This document shows positions 45,245 through 56,500 of a stretch of 64,000 nt of DNA, piece after piece; within the stretch, counting starts at the first letter, position 1, and each line of letters starts with the position of its first letter. Under the pieces are notes generated by a model, which did not search any database, was not told where the DNA came from, and saw nothing but the letters and a program-made list of their open reading frames with translations. A program made the position numbers and the translations under genes. The stretch is from Desulfoluna spongiiphila (GTDB lineage: Bacteria; Desulfobacterota; Desulfobacteria; Desulfobacterales; Desulfolunaceae), in contig NZ_FMUX01000007.1 of the NCBI RefSeq assembly GCF_900101345.1, forward strand, positions 209,885 through 273,884. Direction: 5' to 3'.

Positions 45245-46147
45245 TCACACGCGATCCATCAGCGCCAAAACCTGCTGGTGCTGAACCATCCCGGTAACCC
45301 AGGCCTCCGGCACAGCGTCAAGACCGTGGCGTGCCCCCAGAATAAGCCCTGCAAGCATGCCACGGGCAGCGGAGTCGCCACCTGCCATGACGTTTTCGAT
45401 GAGGGCCTCTTTCAGGCTCTTTTCATGACGGGCAATCAGGTGAACAGTGGAAGGAAGGGAGGCCTCGATCTCGCACATCTGACCGAATTCGGCGATGGCC
45501 TCACGGGTCGGGGTCTCACGGCTCTGAAGCCCCATGGTGACCCCTTCCCTGAGTTCGGCACCACCCCCGGCTTCGTCCAGGGCAAGACTTAAGGCCTCCA
45601 CCGGCCCGCATCCATCCAGCACAAGGCGGGCCACGCAGGCAAAATAGGCCGCCGCATCGGTCACGGCCATGTTGGCATGGGTCAGGGCGGTCTCGGTTGC
45701 GGCCAACTGCGCCAGTTCTCCGGCCGATATGTGGTTTCCGAGCAGCAACGGCGCAATACGTGCCGCCCCGGCCAGATCCGTGGACTCCGACCCCGCCTCG
45801 TCAAAGGCTGCCCCAGCGCCCAGGTTCTCCAGCGTCGCCTGGGACGCCTTGTCCAGATAGCAGGTCCCCCCTTTCATAAGCCCCACCCACGCCGCCATGA
45901 ACCCTTCAGCATCAAATCCGCCGTTTTGGGCCACGGACTTCAGGAGCACCATCATCTGATCCCCGTAATGGGTAAACTCCCCCTTGGCCTTACCCTTGTG
46001 AAACGACGCCAGCTCCGGGGCGAGGAGCTCTTCAACACGCCCGTATTTCCGGTCGATGACTCGGACGTTATAGATCCAGTGCACACCCAGCGCTAAGGCA
46101 TCCCCCACAAACGACGCCATCACGGCTTCCTTGACTCGCTCTTCCAT
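45245..46147 (-). CDS. ADP-ribosylglycohydrolase-fold protein, J1-crystallin-like
   Basis: 300 aa, all-helical. GDALALGVHWIYN near the start and THYGDQMMVLL replace the GD(A/S)xG and TDDT motifs of active ADP-ribosylglycohydrolases. The C-terminal GGDSAARG lacks the second and third Asp of GGDTD. Such substitutions are standard in the J1-crystallin-like branch, so ADP-ribose hydrolysis is doubtful. AAGGAGG before the chosen ATG excludes a longer N-terminus. Confidence 0.8.
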   Translation of the reverse strand: MEERVKEAVMASFVGDALALGVHWIYNVRVIDRKYGRVEELLAPELASFHKGKAKGEFTHYGDQMMVLLKSVAQNGGFDAEGFMAAWVGLMKGGTCYLDKASQATLENLGAGAAFDEAGSESTDLAGAARIAPLLLGNHISAGELAQLAATETALTHANMAVTDAAAYFACVARLVLDGCGPVEALSLALDEAGGGAELREGVTMGLQSRETPTREAIAEFGQMCEIEASLPSTVHLIARHEKSLKEALIENVMAGGDSAARGMLAGLILGARHGLDAVPEAWVTGMVQHQQVLALMDRV

Positions 46148-46381
46148 GGTCTCCTCCTTGACGGTCTGTTGATAAAGTGGCCGGACACAGGCCTGAATCG
46201 GTTCGCAACCCATACCCACCGAGTATAGCAGGAGATAGCACATACCTCATTGATATTTTAAAGATATGTAAACGCCTCCACGGATCGCGTTTTAAAAAAA
46301 AGCTCCGCAAAAACGTTCCGGTATGGTCGTTTCAAGAAGAATGTCATGCCATCAAGGGATGACGAGTACTCCAAAAAATTT

Positions 46382-46442
46382 TCAAAACCTGTTTGTGAAA
46401 CGTTACAAAAACTTTGCCCCCGGCAGGGCCACCGGGGGCAAA
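46382..46442 (+). repeat. Right half of the MITE-like element
   Basis: TCAAAACCTGTTTGTGAAAC, then TTGCCCCCGGCAGGGCCACCGGGGGC, matching the right end of the complete units. It lies 20 nt downstream of the AEC transporter stop on the opposite strand. Confidence 0.6.
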
Positions 46443-46462
46443 GGAGAACTGAATCCCTATGT

Positions 46463-47422
46463 TCACGCAAGGCCCAGGCCAAAGCGGGACGCCAGGGCCA
46501 GGGTGGCAGGAATGGTCACGACACACAACAGGGTCGACACAAGGACAGCTGCTGAGCTCCCCTCTTCGTAGATCCCGTAATCCCTGGCCACCAGATAGGA
46601 AACCATGGCCGTGGGCAGGCCGGAAAGGAGAATGCCCATGATCAGCCAGTCCCCGGTGACGTTACACATCAAGAGAAAAAAGGCCGCCAGCACGGGCTGA
46701 ACCACCATCTTAACCACACTGACGGAGAGAAGATCCATGGGAGAGACAGACAGCCCGCTTTTGCCGATGACCATGCCCATGGCAAAAAGGGCACACGGCA
46801 CGGACGCCATGCCGAAGTCGTGAAAAAACAGGGAGAGGGATTCAGGCAACCCCAGCCCGAGGCAGGACCAGAGAATCCCCCCCACAGAGGCGCCGATGAC
46901 GGGCGTTTTCAAAAGTGAAAAGCAGACCGCCCCCAGGGTATGCACCGGGGATCGCCCCTTTTCCGCCCGATGAAACTCTAACTTGCCGATGGCCAGCATA
47001 AGCACCAGGGTCGGCATCAGGGTGGCCAGGGTCACGGCGATGACCGCATGGGAGCTCCCGTCAAACAGAGACAAAAGGATAGGAAACCCGAGATAGGCTG
47101 TGTTGGGAAAGCTGGCCGCCGTGGACCGAAGGCCCCCTTCCGTGAAGTGGCACTTAAAAGAGAAACAGGAGACAAGGAAAGTCACCAGATACGCACAGAG
47201 CATGGCAAGGGCAAATCCTTCCATGAACTGCCATTGGAAAATTTCAGCGGCCGGAGACGAGGCCAGGGAGCCGAAGATCAGGCTCGGCAGGGTAAACCTG
47301 TAGACAAAGGTGTTGAGAATAGCCGAACTCCCTTCCGGCAGCATCCCCTTGTAACCGGCCGCAAGGCCCAACCCCATCATTGCAAAAAGAGGCAAAAGCG
47401 TATTGATCATCGTCGTCAGCAT
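46463..47422 (-). CDS. AEC-family (auxin efflux carrier-like) transporter
   Basis: 319 aa with about ten membrane helices in two inverted five-helix halves. The N-terminus LPLFAMMGLGLAAGYKG and the Asn-containing PNTAYLGFPI region are typical of this family, which moves dicarboxylates or similar organic anions. Monocistronic; substrate unknown. Confidence 0.85.
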   Translation of the reverse strand: MLTTMINTLLPLFAMMGLGLAAGYKGMLPEGSSAILNTFVYRFTLPSLIFGSLASSPAAEIFQWQFMEGFALAMLCAYLVTFLVSCFSFKCHFTEGGLRSTAASFPNTAYLGFPILLSLFDGSSHAVIAVTLATLMPTLVLMLAIGKLEFHRAEKGRSPVHTLGAVCFSLLKTPVIGASVGGILWSCLGLGLPESLSLFFHDFGMASVPCALFAMGMVIGKSGLSVSPMDLLSVSVVKMVVQPVLAAFFLLMCNVTGDWLIMGILLSGLPTAMVSYLVARDYGIYEEGSSAAVLVSTLLCVVTIPATLALASRFGLGLA

Positions 47423-47778
47423 ACCACACCTTCCCAGAAGAAAATCTCACCCGGCCTGCAAGCCGGGAAAGCAATAAAAATCTCACTTTGGGTCGGCATC
47501 TGTGTATGGAAACATCGGGGTGTCAACCGTAGCGATCGGAAAAACGATGCCAACCTTAGGAAGGCGCGACGGTAAGCTCAAGCCAGTAATCGTAAACAAG
47601 ACATTAGAAAATCTAATCTGAGAGGATGGGTATGCCCTCAGCGTCGGATGACATCCCGGAATCGTCAAGGACATGAAGGGTGTCGTGGGGATTGATTTGG
47701 ACAAAGGGTGGGGCTATACGAAACGCTAATCGGTGCGGGGGCCGCACCTTTCGTTCATAGATCGCCTTCCAAGCATGG

Positions 47779-47887
47779 TGCCTGTCCCCTCTTGGACAAA
47801 AATTGCGATTTAACACGAAAAAAGCCCGGAATACCCAGAGAAGAGAAGAACCAACACCCCACTCCCCCAGAAAAGGCATCCGGGCTT
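47779..47887 (-). terminator. REP copy and large-loop terminator after the peroxidase gene
   Basis: On the minus strand AGCCCGGA (47886-47879) pairs with TCCGGGCT (47830-47823), followed by six U. The loop is about 48 nt. It is 44 nt past the peroxidase stop. TGCCTGTCCCCTC at 47779-47791 is a further REP copy. Confidence 0.5.
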
Positions 47888-47930
47888 AAAGCTCCAATAC
47901 CTGTAACAGGAATATGCGATCTGTCTCAGA

Positions 47931-48977
47931 TCAATAGCCGTCCGTCAGGGTGTGCAGAAAAGAGACGATGTCATCGATTTGATCTTCCTCCAAACCAATG
48001 GATCCTACGCGTTGGTCCAGGTTCCTCGGCACTTCTGGCGTCACCTCGCTCCGATCATTGATGAAGGCCACCATCTTTTTCAAAGTCGAAAAAGAGCCGT
48101 TATGGGAATACGGGGCACTCAAGGCAATGTTTCGAAGGGTAGGAATCTTGAATTTTCCGTCCTGGGAAGGATCGCTTACCGTCCACCCCAACCCAAAATC
48201 CGGTTGGTCAAGGGGAACGAGGGGGTTGGCGGGGACCCCCACGTTTGCGTACCGATAATTGGTAAACAACGCCGAGGGGCTGCCAAAAGAAGCCGAGGTG
48301 CTGTGACAACCTGAGCAGTTGGCTTCAAACAGCGCCTGTCCCCGGGATTCGCTGGGTGTAAACGTCTCCTCGGCAACATCGTACTTTGAGCTGAACGCAG
48401 TAACATCCTGAGACCGTTCATAAGCGGCGATGGCCCTGCCGAAATCGTCATAGGCCTCATCCACGTCATCCAGTGAATCTCGCCCAAAGACCCGGTACCA
48501 GAGAAAGACATAAGACGCCTCTTTAATAACCTCGATGACCGCCTCTTTGTCCGGCATGGCCATCTCGTCAGGATTCAAAGGGGGCCCTTGGGCCTGCTCG
48601 GCAAGGGGATCACCCAAAACAGACCCATCGGCCCTGCCATCCCAGAACATACCGCCAACCCACCTCCCGTCGGCATCGTCAAAGAGCGAAGGGCTGAAGC
48701 CCGCATAGGCTGCCGTCGGAGCGTTGCGTTCTCCCTTGCTCACCCCGTCCGCACCGGTGGAGACCACTTTCCTGGCTGGATGGTTGGCATTGGTGATATC
48801 GGCAAACCCAGCAAAGGGATGATGACAGTTCTGACAGGATTGCGTGCCGTTAAACGAGAGATTCTTGTCTTTGAAAAGCCTCATGCCAAGGCGTTCCATA
48901 TTGTTACTTATCGCCAGGGCTTCGGTGGCAAAACAAATGAAGCCCACTGCCATTAGAAACAACACTGTTTTTTTCAC
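47931..48977 (-). CDS. Dihaem cytochrome c peroxidase/MauG-family protein
   Basis: 348-aa periplasmic protein that reduces hydrogen peroxide or carries out related haem chemistry. Signal peptide MKKTVLFLMAVGFICFATEALA, then two haem-binding motifs: C48QNC51H52 and C221SGC224H225. Two domains, each with CxxCH, as in CcpA. Start: a GTG preceded by GGAGG at 8-nt spacing, giving a normal signal peptide; the upstream ATG would place the ribosome site inside the coding region. Monocistronic. Confidence 0.9.
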   Translation of the reverse strand: MKKTVLFLMAVGFICFATEALAISNNMERLGMRLFKDKNLSFNGTQSCQNCHHPFAGFADITNANHPARKVVSTGADGVSKGERNAPTAAYAGFSPSLFDDADGRWVGGMFWDGRADGSVLGDPLAEQAQGPPLNPDEMAMPDKEAVIEVIKEASYVFLWYRVFGRDSLDDVDEAYDDFGRAIAAYERSQDVTAFSSKYDVAEETFTPSESRGQALFEANCSGCHSTSASFGSPSALFTNYRYANVGVPANPLVPLDQPDFGLGWTVSDPSQDGKFKIPTLRNIALSAPYSHNGSFSTLKKMVAFINDRSEVTPEVPRNLDQRVGSIGLEEDQIDDIVSFLHTLTDGY

Positions 48978-49040
48978 GATGAAATCCTCCATGATTACGT
49001 GGTTGTCACCTCTTTCAGAAGGGCTGTCATCTTAGAAGAT

Positions 49041-49055
49041 AGGGGTCGAATCAAG
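49041..49055. repeat. Left end repeat flanking RAYT2
   Basis: AGGGGTCGAATCAAG resembles the inverse of TGTCAAGACGCGACCCCTTTA at the other side of the transposase gene (50100-50120). Confidence 0.5.
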
Positions 49056-49058
49056 CCA

Positions 49059-49991
49059 TTACTGGATAAGCCCCCTCGCCTCCATCAATACCTTATTCAA
49101 TTTACGATCATTTTGAAGCTCCATCTCGAATCTTTGACAGACTTTAGAGACCCCTGACGTACCAAGACCGAAATGTCTACCGATAGCTTTCAGTGGCGCA
49201 CCGGAATATTTTTTCATAAGGTATATTTCCAACTTTCTTGCAAGGTTGGGGTCATTAACAACCTCATGAACAACTTGGGATATCAAATCAAGTGAGGGCC
49301 TGCTCTGGAGTGCTTTCAAGGCAGGTAACTCGGGATCACTGCGACGCCCCTCAAGGTATTTTTTGCTGATGCCTTCGACAAACGATTCCGGACCCAGGAT
49401 CGTCGCAGCCGACACCTTTTCCAGCGGACTCGGGGCATGGATACGCTTTTTATCAGAGACAAAAGCCGCAAACGCCTGCTGAGCTGATCTGAGACGCTCA
49501 CTGAAACATCCCAGTACAAAGCTGGTCTCCAACCACTCCGGTGCCTTCTCTTTGCCGATATATACTCTATGGCTGGACCATGGGAAATCCTCTGGGTCCT
49601 CCACCATGGCTGCTCGGACCGGATTTAAATGGATATACCTTGCAAGTTCCATCGCATAATCATCTTTAAAGACCAAAATAGCTTTGTACCGTCCCTGAAA
49701 CAAGTAACAGTAACGCTTGCGTTTTACATTGAAATACGTGGTGTACGAGCCGTTCAGATGCTTCATGATCTGCGGGAGGTTGGCGTCAGGGGTTTCAATA
49801 AGGATATGGTAGTAATTGCTCATCAGGCAGTAAGCATGGATGATGGCACCATAACGCTCATGGGCCTCGCCGAGATACTCCAAAAATTTCTCTCGGTCCC
49901 GCTTGCTCTTGTAGATGGTCTTTCGCTCGTTACCTCGGGATGCCACATGGTAAAACGCCCCGGGAAACGTAATCCGTAAGGGTCGTGCCAT
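49059..49991 (-). CDS. Second RAYT/Y1-type transposase, HUH motif altered
   Basis: 310 aa. MARPLRITFPGAFYHVASRGNE is the family's start, then the HUH region reads MSNYYHILIET; most relatives have NHYH, so the first His is Tyr. HLNGSYTTYFNVKRKR holds the candidate catalytic Tyr and FQGRYKAILV follows. A C-terminal helix-turn-helix (LKAIGRHFGLGTSGVSK) is present. A single CAC/CAT-to-TAC change could explain the Tyr; the protein may be inactive or changed. Short inverted ends flank the gene. Confidence 0.8.
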   Translation of the reverse strand: MARPLRITFPGAFYHVASRGNERKTIYKSKRDREKFLEYLGEAHERYGAIIHAYCLMSNYYHILIETPDANLPQIMKHLNGSYTTYFNVKRKRYCYLFQGRYKAILVFKDDYAMELARYIHLNPVRAAMVEDPEDFPWSSHRVYIGKEKAPEWLETSFVLGCFSERLRSAQQAFAAFVSDKKRIHAPSPLEKVSAATILGPESFVEGISKKYLEGRRSDPELPALKALQSRPSLDLISQVVHEVVNDPNLARKLEIYLMKKYSGAPLKAIGRHFGLGTSGVSKVCQRFEMELQNDRKLNKVLMEARGLIQ

Positions 49992-50099
49992 GGTGATGCC
50001 TTTGGTGAATGGTACAGGATAGGGGGGCTATGATGCGACATGATCCACTGATAAATCATCAACTTTGCTTCAAATATAAGTATACGGGACTTTGTCAAA

Positions 50100-50120
50100 T
50101 GTCAAGACGCGACCCCTTTA
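50100..50120 (-). repeat. Right end repeat flanking RAYT2
   Basis: TGTCAAGACGCGACCCCTTTA; the reverse complement begins TAAAGGGGTCGCGTCTTG. With 49041-49055 it would delimit a 1.08-kb RAYT element. Confidence 0.5.
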
Positions 50121-50146
50121 CCCTTTTCAGGGTGACCTCTTTTCTT

Positions 50147-50587
50147 TCATACCGAGTTCCCTTTACATTGCTCACTGTATAGCACATCAACAATTTCCTT
50201 TATTGTCTTAGCTTCCTTTATTTTTTCTTGAATTTCATTAAAACTACCACTTGACACCCACCCATCCCATGATTCAAGTGATTTTTCCACAAGCTTTTTA
50301 ACATCATACACATTTACCTGAGACGGTTTCCCTTCAAAATCAATACCCACTTTTACTTTTTGATTCAAAAATATATTATACCCCCAAAACGGGCCAACAC
50401 CATGAATTTTCCTCGCATCACTGACAGTATATTTCATCCCATCAGGTGCAACAATCACCATTTTTTTAAACCAGCCTTTTTTAATCGCATTGGCATTGCA
50501 AGTTGTTAGCGCTTCTTCATTAACCGCAATATATATAACACCTTGACTAAAGCACAAAACTGGATAAACAATCTCTTTGGCACGCAT
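50147..50587 (-). CDS. Candidate immunity protein for the Rhs-tip toxin
   Basis: 146 aa, mostly alpha/beta, no signal peptide, A+T-rich. I recognise no family. Its ATG lies 3 nt after the stop of the giant Rhs gene and its ribosome site (AAGGAAG) is inside that gene's 3' end, so it is translationally coupled to the toxin end. This position is where polymorphic toxin immunity genes sit. Immunity function is inference from position and composition. Confidence 0.6.
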   Translation of the reverse strand: MRAKEIVYPVLCFSQGVIYIAVNEEALTTCNANAIKKGWFKKMVIVAPDGMKYTVSDARKIHGVGPFWGYNIFLNQKVKVGIDFEGKPSQVNVYDVKKLVEKSLESWDGWVSSGSFNEIQEKIKEAKTIKEIVDVLYSEQCKGNSV

Positions 50588-50590
50588 TAA

Positions 50591-53500
50591 TTACTTCCTT
50601 AGTGTATTAGCGACTCTAACGCTACCAGAAAAAAGCATAGCTTTAAACCAACGTGGTGTCCCATGCCAAATTTTTTCTGCTGCATTAAAGGGCGCTTTTC
50701 CTTTTCCGTGTATTGACATATGAAAAATAGCGTTTGGCATAGCCATTAAGTTCCATGGTTGATTTTTTATCACATCAGGAACATATTTCCCAAGCCCTTG
50801 GTTTCTATGAAATAGCCAATGATGCATATGCTGCCCCTTATATTGTCTCCATCCACTTTTAGACAGCCACTTGCTTGTTGCAGTCCAAGTATGGCTTCCT
50901 ACTTTAAAAGCGCCCTTGCCAACCCCTGTAACTATCGACTTAATCAAGAAGACATCAGATATAGCCAAAACAGTATTTATTGTTCCCCAAATGTACCTTC
51001 CGTTCTGAAAATCTGAAATTGCAGCACGGGCAGACCCCCAAACGGGAACCATACTTTCCCAAAAACCGGGTGGTTTTCGGGAACACAACCCCCACGGATC
51101 AATCCCCCCATTCGGGTTGTTGTAACAATACGCATAAAGATTCAACCCATCCCCCATCGGGTCCACCCGCAGATACCTCCCCGTCTCCGGGTCGTAGTAC
51201 CGGTTCAGGTTGTAGTACAGGCCGGTTTCGGCATCGAAGTACTGCCCTGCAAACCTCAAATTGCTGGAGATGATCTCTTCATCAATCATCACATTGCCGA
51301 AGGCGTCGAAGGTCCCGGACCAGACGGTTTTGCCGCTGGTGCGGATGAGCTTCTGGGGGGTGCCCATGGAATCGTTTTGGTACCAGTAAAAATAGTTTTC
51401 GGTTTTCTGCCAGAGGGGCGAGGTGCCCCAGAGGGAATCCGGGGACCACCCGTAGGAGCGGAGTTCGTTGCCGGTGCTGTCGTACTCGCCGATGAGGCCC
51501 TCGTCGGCATAGAGGAAAAAGGTTTGCTTGCCACCCACGTCCTTCCAGAGGCGGCGGCCAAAAGGATCGTAACCGTAGGTGGCCACCACCTTGGTGTCGG
51601 CGTCCGTCACCCGGACCAGGCGGTCTTCGATGTCGTAGGCAAAATGGAGGGATGCATCGCCTTTGGCCTTCAGGGTCATGTTGCCGTTGGCGTCATGGGC
51701 AAAGGTGATGGCTCCAGCCTTTGTAATCTCGTTGTTGTCGTTGTAGTCCCAGGTCCCTGAGGTGGCCGCTGAGGTGAGGCGGTTGCCCATGGCATCGTAG
51801 GTGTAGGCCTCGTCCGGGAGGGTGGGATTGGCTGCTGCGGTGAGACGGTTCAGGGCGTCATAGGCGTAGGTATACGTCCCGTGCTCGGTGGTTTTTTCTG
51901 TCATATTACCCGTGGAAGAATAAGCATACCCCCGGGTCATGAGGTCTTTGCCTGCTGGGTCCTTGGCACCCATGGACTGGATGCGCATGAGGGCATCGTA
52001 GCTGTGGTGCATGGTGCTGCCGCCGGGAAGGGTTGTCACTTCCGGGGCGTTCCAGGCAAAAGCGTTGTTGGTGATCTGGCCCTGGCCCGGAATACTGATG
52101 GTGCTCAGACGGTTGCCGTCGTCCCAGGCATAGGTGACGGTGTTGCCGTCGGGACCGGTGAAGCTCTTTTTTTGGCCGTTGGCATAATAGGTATAGGCGT
52201 AACTCAAGCTGAACGAACCGTAGTTGACCGTTTCCGATGTTTTCCTCTGAAAATCGTCGTAGGTATACGACCCCGAGGCCGACCCGTCATCCCAGGTTTT
52301 CAGGCTGCCCATGGCATCGTAGGTGAAGGCGACGGTTTTCACCGGGTTCTCGTGGTCGCCCGTGGCAAAGTACGTTACCTTTTCGATGCGATTGACCTTG
52401 TTGTACTCGTACTCGATCCTCTGGCCTTTGGTATCGTTTACCGCGGTCCGGTTGCCCATGGCATCGTACTCGTAGGAGGTATCCTGAAGCATGGGCCGGG
52501 TGAGCTTGATCAGCCGGTTGTTTCTGTCATACGCATAGTAGGTAATCCCCTTGTTGGGATCGTGCAGCTCCACCAGGTTGCCGCGGAAGTCGTAGACTCT
52601 CTTGACAACACCCCCCATGGGATCTGTCGTTTCCACAAGGCGGTTGAACAGGTCATAGATATAGTGGGTCGTTTCTTGGTTTTCATCCATGGAGGAGGCG
52701 ACATTACCTGAAACATCGTAGGTTACCTTGCGGCTCCGAAGCACGGTGTCGCCATCCAGGTCGATCTCTTTGACCACCCGTTGCAGGCGGTCGTATTCCA
52801 GTTTCCTGGTGAAGGTGGGGTACTCGATGCGCACGGGCATGCTGGAAAGGACCCAGGAATCGGGTGACTCATCATAGTGGTATCGGGTGGTGTTGCCCGC
52901 GCCGTCGGTTGTTACGAGAAGGCGCCCTTCGTTGTCGTATTCCGAGGTGACGAATTTTCCATCCTGATCCGTCATACGGGTCGGGAGGCTGTCAGTGTTG
53001 TACTCGGTGGTGGCGTACTTTTCTGCCGGGTCCACGGCCTTGATCATGTTGTTGTGATCGTCGTACCTAAACTCAAACCGCTTGAGCAGGGCGTTGACCA
53101 CCGCCGACATGTTGTTGGCGCCGTCATATTCGAAAGATGTGGTCTGAAGCAGTGGGTTGGTCTGGGAGACAAGCCGCCCCATGTCATCATAATCGAATGT
53201 CCACTCGTACCCTCGTGGGTCCACCATGGTAAGCGGGTTGCCCATGGCATCGTACCCGGTGAACCGGGTTGTGTTCTCCTCGGGGTCGGTCATGGTGGCG
53301 AGGTTGCCGTTGTCGTCGTAGGTAAAGCGGGAGGCAACCGGCTCTTCGCCCTCCGGCACCTTGAGGCTGACAGATTCCAGAAGGTTGTCCGCATTGTAGG
53401 CGTAGGTGGTCACCTGCTCCAGATCTGTATCTGCACCCCTGGTCTTTTCGATGAGGTTGCCGTTGTCGTCGTAACGGTAGAGGGTCACCACGCCGCCGGG

Positions 53501-56500
53501 GTCCACGGACCGTGTCATGTTCTGGTAGGTGTGTTCGTACTCAAAAGATGCACTGGTGCCGTCGGGAAGCTCGATGTCTGTCAGGTTGTCCCACTCATCG
53601 TACTCTTTTGTGGTGACATTGCCCTTCTCATCCCGGACCACGTGCCGCCTGCCCTGCACGTCGATATCCATCACCGTACGGCCGTTGACCGCCACACGAA
53701 CGGTCTCTCCTTTGTCGTTGTACGCGATCTCCTTGACCATGCCTAAGGTGGTTGTGATCTCTGCATGGTACTCTTTTTTCACGTCGTCGTAGTCATAGCT
53801 GAAGGCGTGACCGTTTCCGTCTGCGTCCGTAATGGCGCTCAGGCCGTCATCCCCGGTGATCACGAGGGTTGCCCTGTCCTTGGCATCGGTGACTTTTTCA
53901 ATCACGGATTTGACGAAGATGTAGTTCCAGTCCCCGGAGCCCTGGGACGACGACGCACCCATGGCAAACTGACTGCTGGGAATCGTCAGGGTTTTCACCC
54001 CGTAATCAAAGACCGTCACCCCTTCGAGAACGTCCGTCACCCGATGAAGGCCCATTTTGTAGCAGTGGTCATTAACCACCTTGTCCTGGGCCGAGACGCT
54101 TCCAGAGCCCTGAAGGGAACAATCGATGGCCTGGTATTCGTAGCCCACCTCGCGGTCCGCAAGGTCGGTGATTTTCGACACCTTGTTGACTCCGGCCCCC
54201 AGCACATCCACCACCTCGGCCTCGATCCTGAGCACCTGCCGATCGTTTCGGTCCGTTACCCCGGTCACAGCCCCGCCGGGACCGCTTTCATAGAGCAATT
54301 TACCCACGACCCCGTTCCGGTTCCCGAAGGAGAGCATGCGGCCCAGGCTGTCGTAACGTTCCCAGTTGCCGCGGCCATTGCTCCAGCGCCACCCATCCCC
54401 GTCCTCTCTGCGGAGGGTGTTGGTGCTGCACACATAAGCATCCCCGGTTTTTGTGTAGGCGATGCCGTATCTCAAAATTTCATGGGGGGTCATGCCTGCC
54501 GAGTCGTTGATGTTCCGGATCGTTTTTTGGACATCGTAGATATCTGTCTTTTCGGTACGGAACACAAGGCGATCGGTCAATCGATGGTGCCAGGAATCAC
54601 CATAGTAGTCGCGCCTGATCTCAATGACACCGCCCGGCACCTTGACGGCCATGTCCACGTAATCGTCCTGGTACTCCCGTGACAAGGTGTTGGCATAGCA
54701 GCCCACAACGTGCTTGATCTGCTTCAGGGTGTCTTTGGCCGCTTTCCAGGCATTGTCGTAAAGGGCTTTGGCGCGGACAAGAAGACTCGGCACCTCCGAG
54801 CACCCCCCTGCGCTGCCCTTGATCCCGCTTGATGTCGGGCGGGAATAGGATCCGCCGGAGCCATGGCCGCTGCCTCCGTAGTAGGCGCCTCCGCCACCTG
54901 AGTGCCCACTTCCACCGCCGCCTCCGCCACCTGCACAGCGGATAGCATACGAGAAGCAGCTCTGTGCGGAGGTGGTTGATACGTAGTCGTTGGGACAGGG
55001 GGACTCGGCCCGAACCCTTACACAATTACTGTAGGTTCCGCACCCGCCCCCGGTGCTCTGCGCGTCACTCTCATCCGGGCTGCTGATGCAGGTCACCCGG
55101 TACGGGACAACCACGCGCTCCTTGGCACCTATAGTCTCAGGGAAATCCACAAGGAACTCGTACCGGAAGTAACCGTCGTCATTCGGAGGGGTAAACGCCA
55201 CATTCTGGGCGGTGATGAGGCCGTAGTTGGTAAAGACGATCTCGCCCTGGAACACGTCCCCGGCTGCCATCTGCGGCAGGGAGATGGAGGCGGGTTCGGC
55301 CACCACCACGGCTGCAGGGACATCGGTTTTGTAGGTCACATTGAGAACCACCTCATACTTGTCCTCAATGGTGGTCTCGGTTACCTCCCACTCCACGGTG
55401 ACAAGGTTGTACTGCAGGAAGGCATCTTCGGTGGCCGTCATATCAGGCTTGATCCAGAGCCTTCCGATCGTCTCCTGATGATCCGAGGCGGTGATGCGGT
55501 ACTTGTACCTGCCCGTGGGCAGGTTCTCGAAGAGAAGCTCGCCATAGGCATCGGTGGTGCCGCTGAAATCCACATCCAGAACCTTTTCGTTCTGGATACG
55601 GATCCTTGCTCCGCGCAAGCCCTGGACCGGCAGGTTGTCTGAGCCCAGGGTCCCGGTGTAAATATCGGAAACCTTGAACAAGGCCTTGCCAATCCCGGAT
55701 TCGGTGACAGAGGCGTAGAGATTGATATCCGTTACCGGGTGGTTTGAGCTCGAAACACGCAGTAAAAAGCCCCAAGAGTCTACGGGGACCGTTTCGTGGG
55801 GGGCAAAGGTCACGGAGATCTTCCGTTTCTCACCGACTTTCAGGGTTCCCTGATCAGTGGGTGAACCCAGGGTGACCCAATCGGGAGCCTTGTTTCCATC
55901 CCGGGTGACAAGGGCAAGAGAAACCCCCTCCATGTCTGCAAGGCCACGGTTTTCAATGGTCACAGTTTCGGTGACGCTGTCTTCCCGGGCAAGGCCCGTC
56001 GCCACATGGTTCGGCGTGAACCAGAGGGCGGGTTTTGCCTCGGAGAAAGAGGCGTTCACCCGGATCGTGGCCCAGGGTTCTTCGCGATCGTCGCTCACGG
56101 CTTTAAGGACGATCCCTTCCGCTGAGGATGCAAAATTGTCCGCCCAAAGGATAAAATCAAGACGGGCCGTTCCACCACCCTCACCGATGGAAATCGGTGC
56201 TTTCAAGTCCAGGTGCACCCCGTTGGGCAGCTCACCGGATGGCTGGTCGTCGGCACGGCAGACCAGCTTCAGGTTGGCAAGAGCCGTCCCTTCGCTCACA
56301 TCGGCGTTGACGCGGATCTTCTGCTCGTAGTTTTTCGGGATATTGACGGTGATCTTGTTCGGGCCGACCCACACCTTGCCCACGGCAAAGGTCTCCTGAA
56401 CAGGGTGATCGTTGAGGTCCGGATGCACCGCACAGACCGAATAGATGCCGGACTCCCCGGCTGGTGGGGTGAACCTGTAGCAAAAGGTGCCGTCCTCACG

